A stretch of 64,000 nt of DNA, taken from positions 1-64,000 of the forward strand of contig NZ_JAKSXY010000049.1 of the NCBI RefSeq assembly GCF_022829445.1. Direction: 5' to 3'. The position numbers were made by a program, and so were the translations under genes. The notes below the pieces were generated by a model that made no database searches, was not told where the DNA came from, and saw nothing but the letters and a program-made list of their open reading frames with translations. Source of the DNA: Methylobacterium sp. J-068 (GTDB lineage Bacteria > Pseudomonadota > Alphaproteobacteria > Rhizobiales > Beijerinckiaceae). Below are positions 26,882-36,205 of this stretch, piece by piece. Position 1 is the stretch's first letter, and each line of letters begins with the position of its first letter.

Positions 26882-28327
26882 TCAGGCTTCCGGCGCCTCG
26901 ACGATCGGATCGTATCGGGAGGCATCGAATCCGAGCAGGTTCCAGCTCTGCGCCATATGCGGCGGAAGCGGGGCCGTGACGTCCACGGGTTTGCCGGTTC
27001 GCGGATGCGGGATCACGATTCTGCGTGCGAGCAGATGGAGGCGGTTCTGGATGCCGCCGGGCAGCTCCCAGTTCTCGATACTGAAATATTTCGGGTCGCC
27101 CACGATGGGGTGGCCGATATGGGCGGCGTGCGCGCGCAGCTGGTGCGTGCGCCCCGTGACCGGCTTCAGCGACAGCCAGGACAGCTTCTGCGCCGCGTTG
27201 TCGACCATGGCGTAGTAGGTCAACGCGTGCGCGGCGCCCTCGTCGCCGTGCTTGGCGACCCGCATGCGCGCATCGGCGTCGGTGGGCTCCTCCTTGGCGA
27301 GGTAGGTGGAGATGCGCCCCTGGGCCACGCGCGGCACCCCGGCGGTCAGCGCCCAGTAGACCTTGCGGGCCGAGCGCGAGCGGAAGCTCTTGGCCAGCGT
27401 CGCGGCGGCGAGCCGGGTCTTGGCCACGATGAGGCAGCCGGCGGTGTCCTTGTCGAGACGGTGGACGAGGCGCGGCTTCTGGCCGTCCTTGCCGGTCAGG
27501 GCTTCGAGCAGGCCGTCGACGTGGCGCACGGTTCCGGAGCCGCCCTGGACCGCCAGGCCGAAGGGCTTGTTGAGAATCATCATCTCGGCATCCTCGTAGA
27601 GGATCAGCGAGCGGATGAAGTCGGCATCCGTGGCGTCGCGCGCGGCCGAGCGCGGGCGCTCGGCGAGGGCGTCGAGCTTCAGGGGGGGCACGCGCACGCT
27701 CATGCCCGGCTCCAGCCGGTCGTTGGGCTTGGCGCGCTTGCCGTCGACCCGAAGCTCGCCCTTGCGCACGATGCTCTGGACGCGGGTGAAGGGCAGCTGC
27801 GGGAAGCGCGTGGTGAGGAAGCGGTCGATCCGCATCCCGGCCTCGTCCTCCTCCACGATCAGCGTCTGGACGCCGGAGGCCAGGGTGGCGGAGGCCGACG
27901 CGCGCTGCTCGCGCCGGGTCGGGCCTTCGGCGACGGGCGCGGCGACACGGGGCCCCGCATCGGCGCGGCGCGGACGCGGCGCCTCGGCCGCGTCCGGCCG
28001 TTCCGCCCGCGGGCGGCGGGCCCGGCGCGGCGCTTCGTCGAAGGCCTCGGCCGGGGCCCGCGTGAGCGCGTCCTGCTCGTCGTGCGCCTCCCGATCGCGC
28101 GGCTCCTGCCCCGGACGCCAGGGAGCGTGCTTGGCCGCCTCCCCCCGCCCCTGCGCGGCGCGCTGGGCGGCGTCGAGGGCGCTGGTGCGCGGGCCGGTGC
28201 GCTCGCGCTCGGGACGCTTGAAGGTCCCGGGCTTGCCCGGACGGCCGGCTCTACCGGGTGGGCCGCTGCGGCTCGGTCCCGCGCCCTTGCGCCCGGAGCC
28301 GCCGCGTGATGGTGGTCGTGTGGTCAT
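26882..28327 (-). CDS. rluC: RluA-family 23S rRNA pseudouridine synthase, RluC-like, with long basic N-terminal extension
   Basis: A 481-residue enzyme that converts uridine to pseudouridine in RNA, probably in 23S rRNA. An S4 RNA-binding domain lies at about 163-220 (MRIDRFLTTRFPQLPFTRVQ), and the catalytic domain runs from about 240, with catalytic Asp292 in RLVHRLDKDTAG. GRTHQLRAHAAHIGHPIVGD is the RluA-family motif III. Residues 1-150 are an Arg/Pro/Ala-rich, likely disordered extension absent from the E. coli enzyme (about 320 residues). RluC rather than RluD is chosen from the S4-plus-core pattern and is the less certain part. Confidence 0.85.
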   Translation of the reverse strand: MTTRPPSRGGSGRKGAGPSRSGPPGRAGRPGKPGTFKRPERERTGPRTSALDAAQRAAQGRGEAAKHAPWRPGQEPRDREAHDEQDALTRAPAEAFDEAPRRARRPRAERPDAAEAPRPRRADAGPRVAAPVAEGPTRREQRASASATLASGVQTLIVEEDEAGMRIDRFLTTRFPQLPFTRVQSIVRKGELRVDGKRAKPNDRLEPGMSVRVPPLKLDALAERPRSAARDATDADFIRSLILYEDAEMMILNKPFGLAVQGGSGTVRHVDGLLEALTGKDGQKPRLVHRLDKDTAGCLIVAKTRLAAATLAKSFRSRSARKVYWALTAGVPRVAQGRISTYLAKEEPTDADARMRVAKHGDEGAAHALTYYAMVDNAAQKLSWLSLKPVTGRTHQLRAHAAHIGHPIVGDPKYFSIENWELPGGIQNRLHLLARRIVIPHPRTGKPVDVTAPLPPHMAQSWNLLGFDASRYDPIVEAPEA

Positions 28328-28408
28328 GGCCTGCTCGTAACACCCGTCCGCTCCGCGACAAAGCGCGTGCGCGGCAGGTTCCTGTCGCCCCTGGCGTTTT
28401 CCGCCGGA

Positions 28409-29656
28409 TCAGGCCGCGCGGCGGGCGGCCTCGATGGTCAGCCCCGTCCCGACCGAGCCGAAGGTGTCCCCGTCGACGACGCGGGCCTGGGGCACGCAGG
28501 CGGTGAGCGCGGCGCGGACATGGGGCAGTCCCGTCGAGCCGCCGGTGAGGAACAGCGCGTCGATCCGCTCAGGCCCCAGACCCGCCTGGGACAGGCAGCG
28601 CCCGATCCGCTCCGCGATGCGGCGGGCGAGCTCGTCCGTGTGGGTGACGAGGCCCGCGCGGTCGATCGCGGCGGCGAGCCCGGCCTCGACCCAGTCGAGA
28701 TCGACCCGGCCCTGCCCCTCCTCCGAGGTCGCGATCTTGGCGTCCTCCACCTCCATGGCGAGCGAGTGGCCGCGCTCGGCCTCCACCACGGTGGAGAGCC
28801 GCGCCAGCAGGTCGGGGCGCCGCGCATCGCGGCGCACCTCCTCGATCTCCCGAAGGGTCTTGCCGTTGTAGAGTCGGTTGATGCTCGACCAGGTGGCGAG
28901 GTCGTGGAAATAGCCCGTGGGCACGTCGAGATCGCCCCGGTTCATCGCGCTGCCGAGGCCGAGCAGCGGCATCACGGTCCCCAGGCTGAGGCGGCGGTCG
29001 AAATCCGTCCCGCCGATGCGCACGCCGTCATTGGCCAGGATATCGTCGCCGCGCTCGGCCTTCGCGTGGCGCTCGGGCGACAGGCGCACGATCGAGAAGT
29101 CGGAGGTGCCGCCGCCGATATCGGCGATGAGGGCGATCTCCTCGGCGCGCACCTGCTGCTCGTAATCGAGGGCGGCGGCGATCGGCTCGAACTGGAACGA
29201 GACGTGTCGGAAGCCGATGCCGGTCGCGATCTCCCGCAAGGCGTCCTCGGCCCGCGTATCGCCCTCCGGGTCACCGTCGACGAAGTGGACCGGGCGGCCA
29301 TGCACCACGGTCTCCAGGGGTTGGCCCGTCTCGGTCTCGGCCCGCGCCTTCACGGCGGCGAGGTAGCGCCCGATGACGTCGCGGAACTTGATGCGCTCGC
29401 GGCCCACCGGCGTCGTCTCCTCCAGGAGCGAGGACCCCAGGACCGACTTGAGGCTGCGCATCAGCCGCCCCGGCGTGCCCTCCACGTACTCGGCCATGGC
29501 CGCGCGCCCGACGAAGGGAGCCTGACCCGGGGGGAAGAAGATCGCGCTCGGGATCGTGACGTGTCGGCCCTCCAGCGGCACGAGTCGCGGGCGCTGGCCC
29601 GTGACGAGGCCGAGCGTGGTGTTCGAGGTGCCGAAATCGAGGCCGCAGGCCGCCAT
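28409..29656 (-). CDS. Hsp70-family protein (YegD-like)
   Basis: A 415-residue protein with the actin/Hsp70 ATPase fold and no C-terminal peptide-binding domain. The phosphate-1 loop is CGLDFGTSNTTLGL, phosphate-2 is LIADIGGGTSDFS, and the adenosine region is LFLTGGSTGLPHV. FQFEPIAAALDYE is the connecting segment. Length and plan match E. coli YegD, a poorly understood chaperone-like protein. The ATG at 29656 is chosen since the ATPase fold begins right there; an upstream Met at 29713 would add 19 residues. It lies downstream of the M32 carboxypeptidase with a short gap. Confidence 0.87.
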   Translation of the reverse strand: MAACGLDFGTSNTTLGLVTGQRPRLVPLEGRHVTIPSAIFFPPGQAPFVGRAAMAEYVEGTPGRLMRSLKSVLGSSLLEETTPVGRERIKFRDVIGRYLAAVKARAETETGQPLETVVHGRPVHFVDGDPEGDTRAEDALREIATGIGFRHVSFQFEPIAAALDYEQQVRAEEIALIADIGGGTSDFSIVRLSPERHAKAERGDDILANDGVRIGGTDFDRRLSLGTVMPLLGLGSAMNRGDLDVPTGYFHDLATWSSINRLYNGKTLREIEEVRRDARRPDLLARLSTVVEAERGHSLAMEVEDAKIATSEEGQGRVDLDWVEAGLAAAIDRAGLVTHTDELARRIAERIGRCLSQAGLGPERIDALFLTGGSTGLPHVRAALTACVPQARVVDGDTFGSVGTGLTIEAARRAA

Positions 29657-29737
29657 GATCGTCAGAAATCCGTGGGGAAGGGGCGGCTGCGTTAGGGTGT
29701 TGCCGCCCGACATGCAATCCCGCGGCCGCGCGCCGCC

Positions 29738-31234
29738 TCAGGATTCGCCGAGGTAGCGGCGCTCCAGATGGCTCAGAAAATCCTCCGCGCCGAGCGGCTT
29801 GCCGGTGGCCGCGACGAGGAGGTCGTCGGTCTCGAGCAGGCTGCCGCGCGCGTGGACGGCGTCCCGCAGCCACGCGCGCAAGGGGGCGAAATCCCCGGCC
29901 GCGAGGCCGGTCAGGAGGTCGGGAACCCGGGTGCGGGCGGCGTGGAACAACTGGGCGGCCGCCATGGCGCCGAGCGTATAGGTCGGAAAGTAGCCGAAGC
30001 TTCCATCGGGCCAGTGGATGTCCTGCAGGCAGCCCCGCCGGTCGTCGGGCACCGTGATCCCGAGGAGGTCGCGCATTCCGTCGTCGAAGGCACCGGGCAG
30101 GTCGGCGACGTCGAGGTCGCCGGCGATCATCGCCGTCTCCAGGCGATAGCGCAGCAGGATATGGGCCGGGTACGTCACCTCGTCGGCATCGACCCGGATG
30201 AAGCCCGGCTCGACCCGGGTGTAGAGACGCCGCAGGTTGTCCGCGCTCCAGGCCGGGCCCGTCCCGCCGAAGGACTCCCGCAGGATCGGTGCGAGATAGG
30301 CGCAGAATTCGGCCGAACGGCAGGCCTGCATCTCGACGAGCAGCGACTGGCTCTCGTGCAGGGTCATGCCCCTGGCGGCGCCGACCGGCTGGTGACGCCA
30401 CGCGGCGGGGAGACCCTGTTCGTAGAGGGCATGCCCGGTCTCGTGCAGCACGCCCATCAGGGCGCCGGAGACGTCGGCGGGATCGTAGCGGGTGGTGATC
30501 CGCACGTCGTCCGTGGCCCCGCCGCAGAAGGGATGCAGGCTCACGTCGAGCCGCCCCCGCTCGGAATCGAAGCCCACCGCCCGCATCAGGCCTCGTCCGA
30601 CCGCCTCCTGCGCCGCCACGGGAAACGGACCGGGCAGAGGCAGGACGGCCGGGCCCTCGGCCTGACGGGCGCGCACCCGCTCGATCAGACCCGGCAGCAC
30701 GTCGCGCAGGCGCGCGAAGAGCGGGTCGATGGTCGCGCGCCGCATGCCGGGATCGTAGCCGTCGAGGAGCGCATCGTACGGATCCAGCCCCAGGGCCGCG
30801 CCCTTCGCGGCGCCGACCTCGCGCTCCAGGCGCAGGGTCTCGGCGAGCGCGGGCGCGAGCTGCGCGAAATCGGCGTTGGCGCGGGCCTCCCGCCAGATCA
30901 TTCCGGACCGGGACGACGCCTTGGAGCGGGCTTCCACCAGATCGGCGGGGACGGCCGATGCGTGCAGGTAGGCCCGGCGCATCTCGCGCAGGTTCGCCCG
31001 CTCCCAGGCGCCGAGGCCCTCGCCCGCGTCACGGGACCGATCGATCAGGTCGCGGGTTTCCGGCGCGGTCAGGATCTCGTGGGCGATGACGGAGAGCTGC
31101 GCGATCTGCTCGGCACGCCCTTCCGCCGCGCCGGCGGGCATCAGCGTCTGCCGGTCCCAGCTCAGGATGCCGGCGGCATCGTTGAGGGCGCCGAGGCGGG
31201 CGAAGCGGCCCGCGAGGGTGTGATAGGCCTGCAT
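29738..31234 (-). CDS. M32-family zinc carboxypeptidase
   Basis: A 498-residue cytosolic metallopeptidase that trims C-terminal residues from peptides. HETGH at 264-268 is the zinc and catalytic motif of the HExxH type; HESQSLLVEMQACRS about 30 residues on supplies the third zinc ligand, and RVDADEVTYPAHILLRY is a conserved M32 block. The N-terminal SWDRQTLMPAGA is also typical. The start at 31234 gives the usual family length; an open extension upstream looks non-conserved. The Hsp70-like gene follows closely, so both may share a transcript. Confidence 0.92.
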   Translation of the reverse strand: MQAYHTLAGRFARLGALNDAAGILSWDRQTLMPAGAAEGRAEQIAQLSVIAHEILTAPETRDLIDRSRDAGEGLGAWERANLREMRRAYLHASAVPADLVEARSKASSRSGMIWREARANADFAQLAPALAETLRLEREVGAAKGAALGLDPYDALLDGYDPGMRRATIDPLFARLRDVLPGLIERVRARQAEGPAVLPLPGPFPVAAQEAVGRGLMRAVGFDSERGRLDVSLHPFCGGATDDVRITTRYDPADVSGALMGVLHETGHALYEQGLPAAWRHQPVGAARGMTLHESQSLLVEMQACRSAEFCAYLAPILRESFGGTGPAWSADNLRRLYTRVEPGFIRVDADEVTYPAHILLRYRLETAMIAGDLDVADLPGAFDDGMRDLLGITVPDDRRGCLQDIHWPDGSFGYFPTYTLGAMAAAQLFHAARTRVPDLLTGLAAGDFAPLRAWLRDAVHARGSLLETDDLLVAATGKPLGAEDFLSHLERRYLGES

Positions 31235-31476
31235 GGTCGCCGGGTGTCTTTCGCCTGTTCCGCGCGCCCGTTCCGCGCACCGGTCGCGAGGCTTCCATGC
31301 CCGGCGCGGCGCTGTCCAGCAGCGGCGTCGTCGCGGGTCCGATCCGATCAGAGCCCGTTCGGCCTTGAGGAAGATCGCCGGGGCGGCCACGAGCCATGCG
31401 CCGGCAGCGCCGCGCCGAGGAGACCCTTCCGGAGGACGTCCATCGTCTTACCGCTTCGAATCGAGCGGAGACGGTC

Positions 31477-32793
31477 TCACGCCTCCTCGGCGCGGCGTTG
31501 CCGGCGCAGGGCTTCCCAATGGGCGAGGCGGTCGGTGTAGCGGCTCTCCATGCCCCGGTCCGTGGGTTCGTAGAAATGCTGGCGGCCGAGTTTCTCGGGC
31601 CAGTAATCCTGGCCCGAGAAGGCGTCGGGCTCGTCGTGGTCGTAGCGATAGCCCTCGCCGTAGCCGATCTTGCGCATCAGCTTGGTCGAGCCGTTGAGGA
31701 TGGTGCGCGGCGGCGGCAGCGATCCATGCTCCTTGGCGACGCGGGTGGCGGCCTTGTAGGCGTTGTAGACCGCGTTCGATTTCGGCGCGCAGGCGAGATA
31801 GACCGTGACCTGAGCCAGGGCGAGTTCGCCCTCCGGCGAGCCGAGAAAGTCGAAGGCGTCCTTGGCGGCGGTGGCGACCACCAGGGCCTGCGGGTCGGCG
31901 AGCCCGATATCCTCCACCGCCATGCGCACGAGGCGGCGCGCGATGAACAGGCGGTCCTCGCCCCCGTCCAGCATCCGGCAGAGATAATAGAGCGCCGCGT
32001 CGGGGTCGGAGCCGCGCACGGTCTTATGCAGGGCGCTGATGAGGTTGTAATGGCCCTCCTGCGACTTGTCGTAGATCGGCGCGCGGCGCTGGATGATGGC
32101 CTGCAACTGTTCCGCGTCGAAGACCTCCCCGGGCTTGGCCGAACGCCAGACCTCCTCCGCGAGGGTGAGCGCGGCGCGGCCGTCGCCGTCGGCCATGCGG
32201 ACCAAGACGCCGCGCGCCTCCTCGTCGAGCGGCAGCGGCTGCCCGGTCAGCGCCTCCGCCCGCACCAGCAGCTTGGCGATGGCCGCGTCGTCGAGGGACC
32301 TGAAGAGCAGCACGCGGGCGCGCGAGAGCAGCGCGGCGTTGAGCTCGAAGGACGGGTTCTCGGTGGTGGCGCCGACCAGCGTCACCGTGCCGTCCTCCAT
32401 CACGGGCAGGAAGGCGTCGAGCTGCGCCCGGTTGAAGCGGTGGATCTCGTCGACGAAGAGCAGCGTGCCCCGGCCCATGGCCCGGCGTCCGCGCGCCGCC
32501 TCGAAGACTTTGCGCAGTTCGGCGATGCCGGAGAAGATCGCCGAGATCTGCTCGAAATGCAGGTCGGTCTCATGGGCGAGCAGGCGCGCCACGGTGGTCT
32601 TGCCGGTGCCCGGCGGACCCCAGAACACCAGGGAGCCGAAGGACTTCGCGTTGAGGAGGCGGGTGAGCGCCCCGTCCGGTCCGGTCAGGTGCTCCTGGCC
32701 CACCACCTCGGCGAGGGTCTTGGGGCGCAGGGCATCGGCGAGGGGGCGGGGCGCGGCGTTGCCGAGGCCGGCCGAGGCGAAGAGATCGGACAT
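31477..32793 (-). CDS. rarA: Replication-associated recombination protein RarA (MgsA/WRNIP1)
   Basis: A 438-residue clamp-loader-like AAA+ ATPase that acts at stalled replication forks. Walker A is WGPPGTGKT at about 58-66, Walker B LLFVDEIHRFN, sensor I VGATTENPSFELN, and arginine-finger region ALLSRARV. The C-terminal tetramerisation domain (LYYLCRMLDGGEDRLFIARRL, then YGEGYRYDHDEPDAFSGQDY) is typical. The start at 32793 (MSDLFASAGLG) matches the family N-terminus. No partner gene is next to it. Divergent from the dioxygenase gene. Confidence 0.94.
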   Translation of the reverse strand: MSDLFASAGLGNAAPRPLADALRPKTLAEVVGQEHLTGPDGALTRLLNAKSFGSLVFWGPPGTGKTTVARLLAHETDLHFEQISAIFSGIAELRKVFEAARGRRAMGRGTLLFVDEIHRFNRAQLDAFLPVMEDGTVTLVGATTENPSFELNAALLSRARVLLFRSLDDAAIAKLLVRAEALTGQPLPLDEEARGVLVRMADGDGRAALTLAEEVWRSAKPGEVFDAEQLQAIIQRRAPIYDKSQEGHYNLISALHKTVRGSDPDAALYYLCRMLDGGEDRLFIARRLVRMAVEDIGLADPQALVVATAAKDAFDFLGSPEGELALAQVTVYLACAPKSNAVYNAYKAATRVAKEHGSLPPPRTILNGSTKLMRKIGYGEGYRYDHDEPDAFSGQDYWPEKLGRQHFYEPTDRGMESRYTDRLAHWEALRRQRRAEEA

Positions 32794-32928
32794 CGGCGCA
32801 TCAAAGACTTGGGCTGCCGCCGCTCGCAACCGGGAAAATCACGGCCTCCCCTGCCCGCTTCGGCAACATGCGGGATACACGCATGGCGCATCAGGCCCGC
32901 TCCCGCCTCGATCCGTGAGATCTGCGCC

Positions 32929-33654
32929 ATGTCCTTCAGGGCCGTCCTCTCCCGCCGCGCCGCCTTGCTCGGCCTCACCGGCAGCCTCGCGGCCAGTCAC
33001 CGGGCTCGCGCCGACGCCACCCCCTCGCCGCTCGCGGAAGGGGTCTGCCGGCTCATGCCGCAGACCGTGGAAGGTCCGTTCTACCTCGACCCAAAGCTGG
33101 TCCGAGACGACATCCGCGAGGACCGGCCCGGCCTGCCGCTCACCCTGCGGCTGCGGGTCATCGAAGCCGGTCCCTGCACGCCCGTGCCCCACGCGCGCGT
33201 CGATGTCTGGCACGCGGACGCGCGAGGGATCTATTCGGGCTATCGGCGGCAGGGCGACACCGGCGGTCTCTCGACCGAGGGCCAGACCTTCCTGCGCGGG
33301 ACGCAGACCAGCGATGCCGAGGGCTGGGTCGCGTTCCGGACGATCTATCCGGGCTGGTACCCCGGCCGGGCGACCCACGTCCACTTCAAGGTGTTCCTGG
33401 ATGCCCGTACCCTCGTCACCGGGCAGATGTACTTTCCCGAACCCGCGACCGCGGCGGTCTATCGCGACGCGGCCTACGGCAACCGTGCCGCCGCGCGCGA
33501 CACGCTCAACGCGCAGGATGGCATCGCCCGCCACGACGACCCGGCGGGGATCGGCCTCTGCACCCTGGCGGAGGACCAGACCGGACGAATCGCCTCGCTG
33601 ATCGTCGGCATCGACCGGAAAGGTCCTCCGAAGGCCGGATGGTGGCGCTTCTGA
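32929..33654 (+). CDS. Tat-exported intradiol ring-cleavage dioxygenase-like protein
   Basis: A 241-residue protein of the intradiol dioxygenase fold. SRRAALLGLTGSLAAS at the N-terminus is a twin-arginine-type signal, so it is exported, unlike cytosolic catechol dioxygenases. The core has VEGPFYLDP, VDVWHADARGIYSGY and IYPGWYPGRATHVHFKV; the Tyr and His residues in these motifs are the likely Fe(III) ligands. Extracytoplasmic members of this family may open catechol-type rings of plant or soil phenolics, but substrates are rarely shown. No catechol or protocatechuate genes lie nearby. It is convergent with degP, with 10 nt between the two genes. Confidence 0.87.
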   Translation: MSFRAVLSRRAALLGLTGSLAASHRARADATPSPLAEGVCRLMPQTVEGPFYLDPKLVRDDIREDRPGLPLTLRLRVIEAGPCTPVPHARVDVWHADARGIYSGYRRQGDTGGLSTEGQTFLRGTQTSDAEGWVAFRTIYPGWYPGRATHVHFKVFLDARTLVTGQMYFPEPATAAVYRDAAYGNRAAARDTLNAQDGIARHDDPAGIGLCTLAEDQTGRIASLIVGIDRKGPPKAGWWRF

Positions 33655-33664
33655 GCCCGGTCGT

Positions 33665-35116
33665 TCAGCCGCCGAACACCGAGGTCAGCACCTCGCCGCC
33701 CCGGTTGATCGAGACCTCCCACATGCTGAGGCTGTTGCGGGTGACCCGCTCCAGGTCCTTGGTGGTGGCGATCGGCGCGCCGTTGATGGCGACGATCATG
33801 TCGCCCTTCTGCAGGCCGGCGCGGGCCGCGACCGAGCCTTCGTCGACGGCCGAGACGGCGACGCCCTCGGCGGGGAAATCGGCCTGGAGTTCTTCCGCCA
33901 CGGCCGGCGACGTGTTGACGAGGGTCGCGCCGAGGAAGGGGGAGCGCGTGCGCACCTTCAGGGTGTCGCGCGGGCGCGTCTCGGGGGCGGGTCCGAGCTT
34001 GACCGGCACCGTGGTGCGGCCGGTGCCACGCAGGATGCCGAACTTGGTCTGGCCGGTGAGGCCCTTGAGGGCGAAGCGGTAGCCGAAGGCTTCCGGGTCG
34101 TCGACGATCTTGCCGTCCACCGTCAGGATGAGGTCGCCGCGCTTCAGGCCCGCCTCCTCCGCCGGACTCTTGGGCTGCAGGCTCGCCACGAGGACGCCCG
34201 TGGGATGGTCGAGCCCCATGCTCTCGGCGATGTCGGGCGTCACGCTCTGGACGCGGGCGCCGAGCCAGGGGCGGCGCACCGCCGTGGCTCCGCCCTTGGC
34301 GGTCTCGACCACGGCCCGCACCATGCTGGCGGGAATGGCGAAGCCGATGCCGTGGCTGCCGCCCGATTGCGAGTAGATCGCGGTGTTGATGCCCACGAGC
34401 TGACCCTGGAGATCCACCAGCGCGCCGCCGGAATTGCCCGGATTGATCGCCGCGTCGGTCTGGATGAAGAACTGGTAGTCGGACGAGCCGACCTGCGTGC
34501 GCGCCAGCGCCGAGACGATGCCCTGCGTCACCGTCTGACCGACGCCGAACGGGTTGCCGATCGCCATCACGAAGTCGCCGACCTCGAGGGACTCGGAATC
34601 GCCGAAGGCCATCGGGATCAGGCCGCCGGCGGGATTCTTGATCTTGACCACCGCGAGATCGGTGCGGGGATCGCGCAGCACGATGGTGGCCTCGAACTCG
34701 CGCCGGTCGGCCAGCGCGACCCGAACCTCGTTCATGTTCTCGATGACGTGGTTGTTGGTGATGACGAGCCCGGATTCGTCGACGATCACGCCGGAGCCCA
34801 AGGATTTCTGGGCCCGTTCGCCGGGCGCGCCGCCGCGTCCGCGTCCGCCGCCGTTCTCGCCGAAGAACCGGCGCATGAACTCGTCCATGGCGCTGCGGCT
34901 CTGGCCGCGCGTGTCCACGTGGGAGGCGTAGACGTTCACCACGGAGGGCGCGGCCCGCTTCACCACCGGCGCGAAGGAGAGCTGGACCTGGCCCTTCGAT
35001 TGCGGCGCGGTCTTCTCGGGCGCGGCGTCCGGCGATTTCATCATCTGCGCCGTGGCGGGGGACGCGACGAGAAGCGGAACCAGCAACGGGACGATCAGAC
35101 GGAACGAGCGCGGCAT
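33665..35116 (-). CDS. degP: Periplasmic serine protease, DegP/HtrA family
   Basis: A 483-residue protein with a signal peptide (LIVPLLVPLLVASPATA), an S1C trypsin-like domain and two PDZ domains, the usual DegP/DegQ plan. The catalytic triad is His123 (TNNHVIENM), Asp153 (RTDLAVVKI) and Ser229 (INPGNSGGAL). A Gly/Arg-rich loop lies near 88-102 in the LA-loop region. PDZ1 is at about 285-370 and PDZ2 at about 385-475. It degrades or refolds misfolded envelope proteins. DegP versus DegQ cannot be decided from sequence alone. It lies downstream of the phasin-like gene with an intervening hairpin. Confidence 0.92.
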   Translation of the reverse strand: MPRSFRLIVPLLVPLLVASPATAQMMKSPDAAPEKTAPQSKGQVQLSFAPVVKRAAPSVVNVYASHVDTRGQSRSAMDEFMRRFFGENGGGRGRGGAPGERAQKSLGSGVIVDESGLVITNNHVIENMNEVRVALADRREFEATIVLRDPRTDLAVVKIKNPAGGLIPMAFGDSESLEVGDFVMAIGNPFGVGQTVTQGIVSALARTQVGSSDYQFFIQTDAAINPGNSGGALVDLQGQLVGINTAIYSQSGGSHGIGFAIPASMVRAVVETAKGGATAVRRPWLGARVQSVTPDIAESMGLDHPTGVLVASLQPKSPAEEAGLKRGDLILTVDGKIVDDPEAFGYRFALKGLTGQTKFGILRGTGRTTVPVKLGPAPETRPRDTLKVRTRSPFLGATLVNTSPAVAEELQADFPAEGVAVSAVDEGSVAARAGLQKGDMIVAINGAPIATTKDLERVTRNSLSMWEVSINRGGEVLTSVFGG

Positions 35117-35194
35117 GGGGACTCCCGGTGACAGGCCATGGCGGCCCCGCCCCGCTTCCGGGGCCGGGCCGCGACGTGTGCCGGGATATCTAGA

Positions 35195-35214
35195 CGCGCC
35201 GGGCCCCCGGCGCG
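35195..35214 (-). terminator. GC-rich hairpin after the phasin-like gene
   Basis: Perfect 9-bp arms CGCGCCGGG/CCCGGCGCG with a 2-nt centre, 24 nt downstream of the phasin-like stop and before degP. The minimal loop would open in RNA to about 7 bp with a larger loop. Probably a terminator, separating the phasin unit from degP. Confidence 0.55.
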
Positions 35215-35237
35215 AGGGGCACCGGGCCTTCGGATGG

Positions 35238-36068
35238 TTACGCCTTGCCGATCACGGACGTGAAATGGCTCGCGCGCCTGGCCAGGGCCGTGAAGCAGGT
35301 CAGCGACGCATCCGCCGCGCGCTGCATCTCGTCCACCTGGATCCGGATGGCATCGGCCGGCGTCCTGGCACCCGCGAGCGCCTGCCAATGCGCCAGGGCG
35401 GCGGTGCCCTCCCCGCGCAGGTAGGTCAGCACCGTGGCGTTGACCTCGCCGAGTTCGCCCATCACCTCCGCGATGCGCGGGGCCTTCACGAGATCCATGA
35501 GCTTGCCGAGATCGGGCGCCCCGACAGGCAGGCCTTGGACGAAGTCCGGTCCCTTCGCGGCGGCCGGAAGGATCTCCGAGGTCGGAAGACTCTCGGCGAT
35601 GGTTTCGGGCACGGCCCGGGCCACGGTCTCCGCCGCCGCGCCGGCCGCCTCGACGGTCTCGGTCGCCAACGGGACCGGCTCGGCGGCCTCTTCCGGCACG
35701 ATCGTCAGGTCGTCGGCCAGGGGCGCGGCGGCCGCGTCGTCGTCGGCCGCATCGGGCTCGGCCCGATGCGCGGGGTGTTCGGACCCGGCGTCACCGCCGC
35801 CCCCGGAGACGATGGCCTCCGGCGACACGCTTTCCAGAAGCGTCTCGTGGACGTTCGGCTCCGGCGCCTCGACCGGCAGGGATGCCGCGACGGGAGAGGC
35901 CCCTTCGGAAGCCTGAGCCTCCGGCCCGTCCTGGTGCTCCCGGCCTTCGTCCTCGGCCATCTGCACGTTGTCCGTGTTCATCGGTCCGCCCCTCTGGTCG
36001 CCCGCGATCTCGGACGGGGCTCCTGCCCGGTCCTGAGCCTTGGGTGGCATCCTGCGCCGTCTCGCCAT
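35238..36068 (-). CDS. Phasin-like protein with long acidic N-terminal region
   Basis: A 276-residue protein. The last 90 residues (from about PDLGKLMDLVKAPRIAEVMGEL) form a helical phasin-type domain, similar in pattern to the separate phasin just upstream. The first 180 residues are acidic, Ala/Glu/Pro-rich and probably disordered. Phasins coat polyhydroxyalkanoate granules. The start at 36068 is firmly set by AAGGAGG 9 nt before the ATG; MNTDNVQ at 35981 is a weaker alternative. It follows the 120-residue phasin in the same direction with 137 bp between. A role other than granule binding is possible given the unusual N-terminus. Confidence 0.72.
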   Translation of the reverse strand: MARRRRMPPKAQDRAGAPSEIAGDQRGGPMNTDNVQMAEDEGREHQDGPEAQASEGASPVAASLPVEAPEPNVHETLLESVSPEAIVSGGGGDAGSEHPAHRAEPDAADDDAAAAPLADDLTIVPEEAAEPVPLATETVEAAGAAAETVARAVPETIAESLPTSEILPAAAKGPDFVQGLPVGAPDLGKLMDLVKAPRIAEVMGELGEVNATVLTYLRGEGTAALAHWQALAGARTPADAIRIQVDEMQRAADASLTCFTALARRASHFTSVIGKA

Positions 36069-36149
36069 GGCTTTCGGCCTCCTTGCCGCTTCGGACCCGA
36101 TCCGCGTCCGAAGCGGCGCTTCTGCTCGGTGCTACGGGTCCGGCCGGTA

Positions 36150-36179
36150 GTGGCGGCCGCGCGGCGGGGTCGCCGCCAC
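36150..36179 (-). terminator. Possible hairpin terminator after the phasin gene
   Basis: Arms GTGGCGGC/GCCGCCAC (8 bp) enclose a 14-nt loop, starting 27 nt after the phasin stop. No T-run follows, so support is modest. Confidence 0.4.
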
Positions 36180-36205
36180 GCGGTGCCTCGGCCGGGACTG
36201 TCGGG

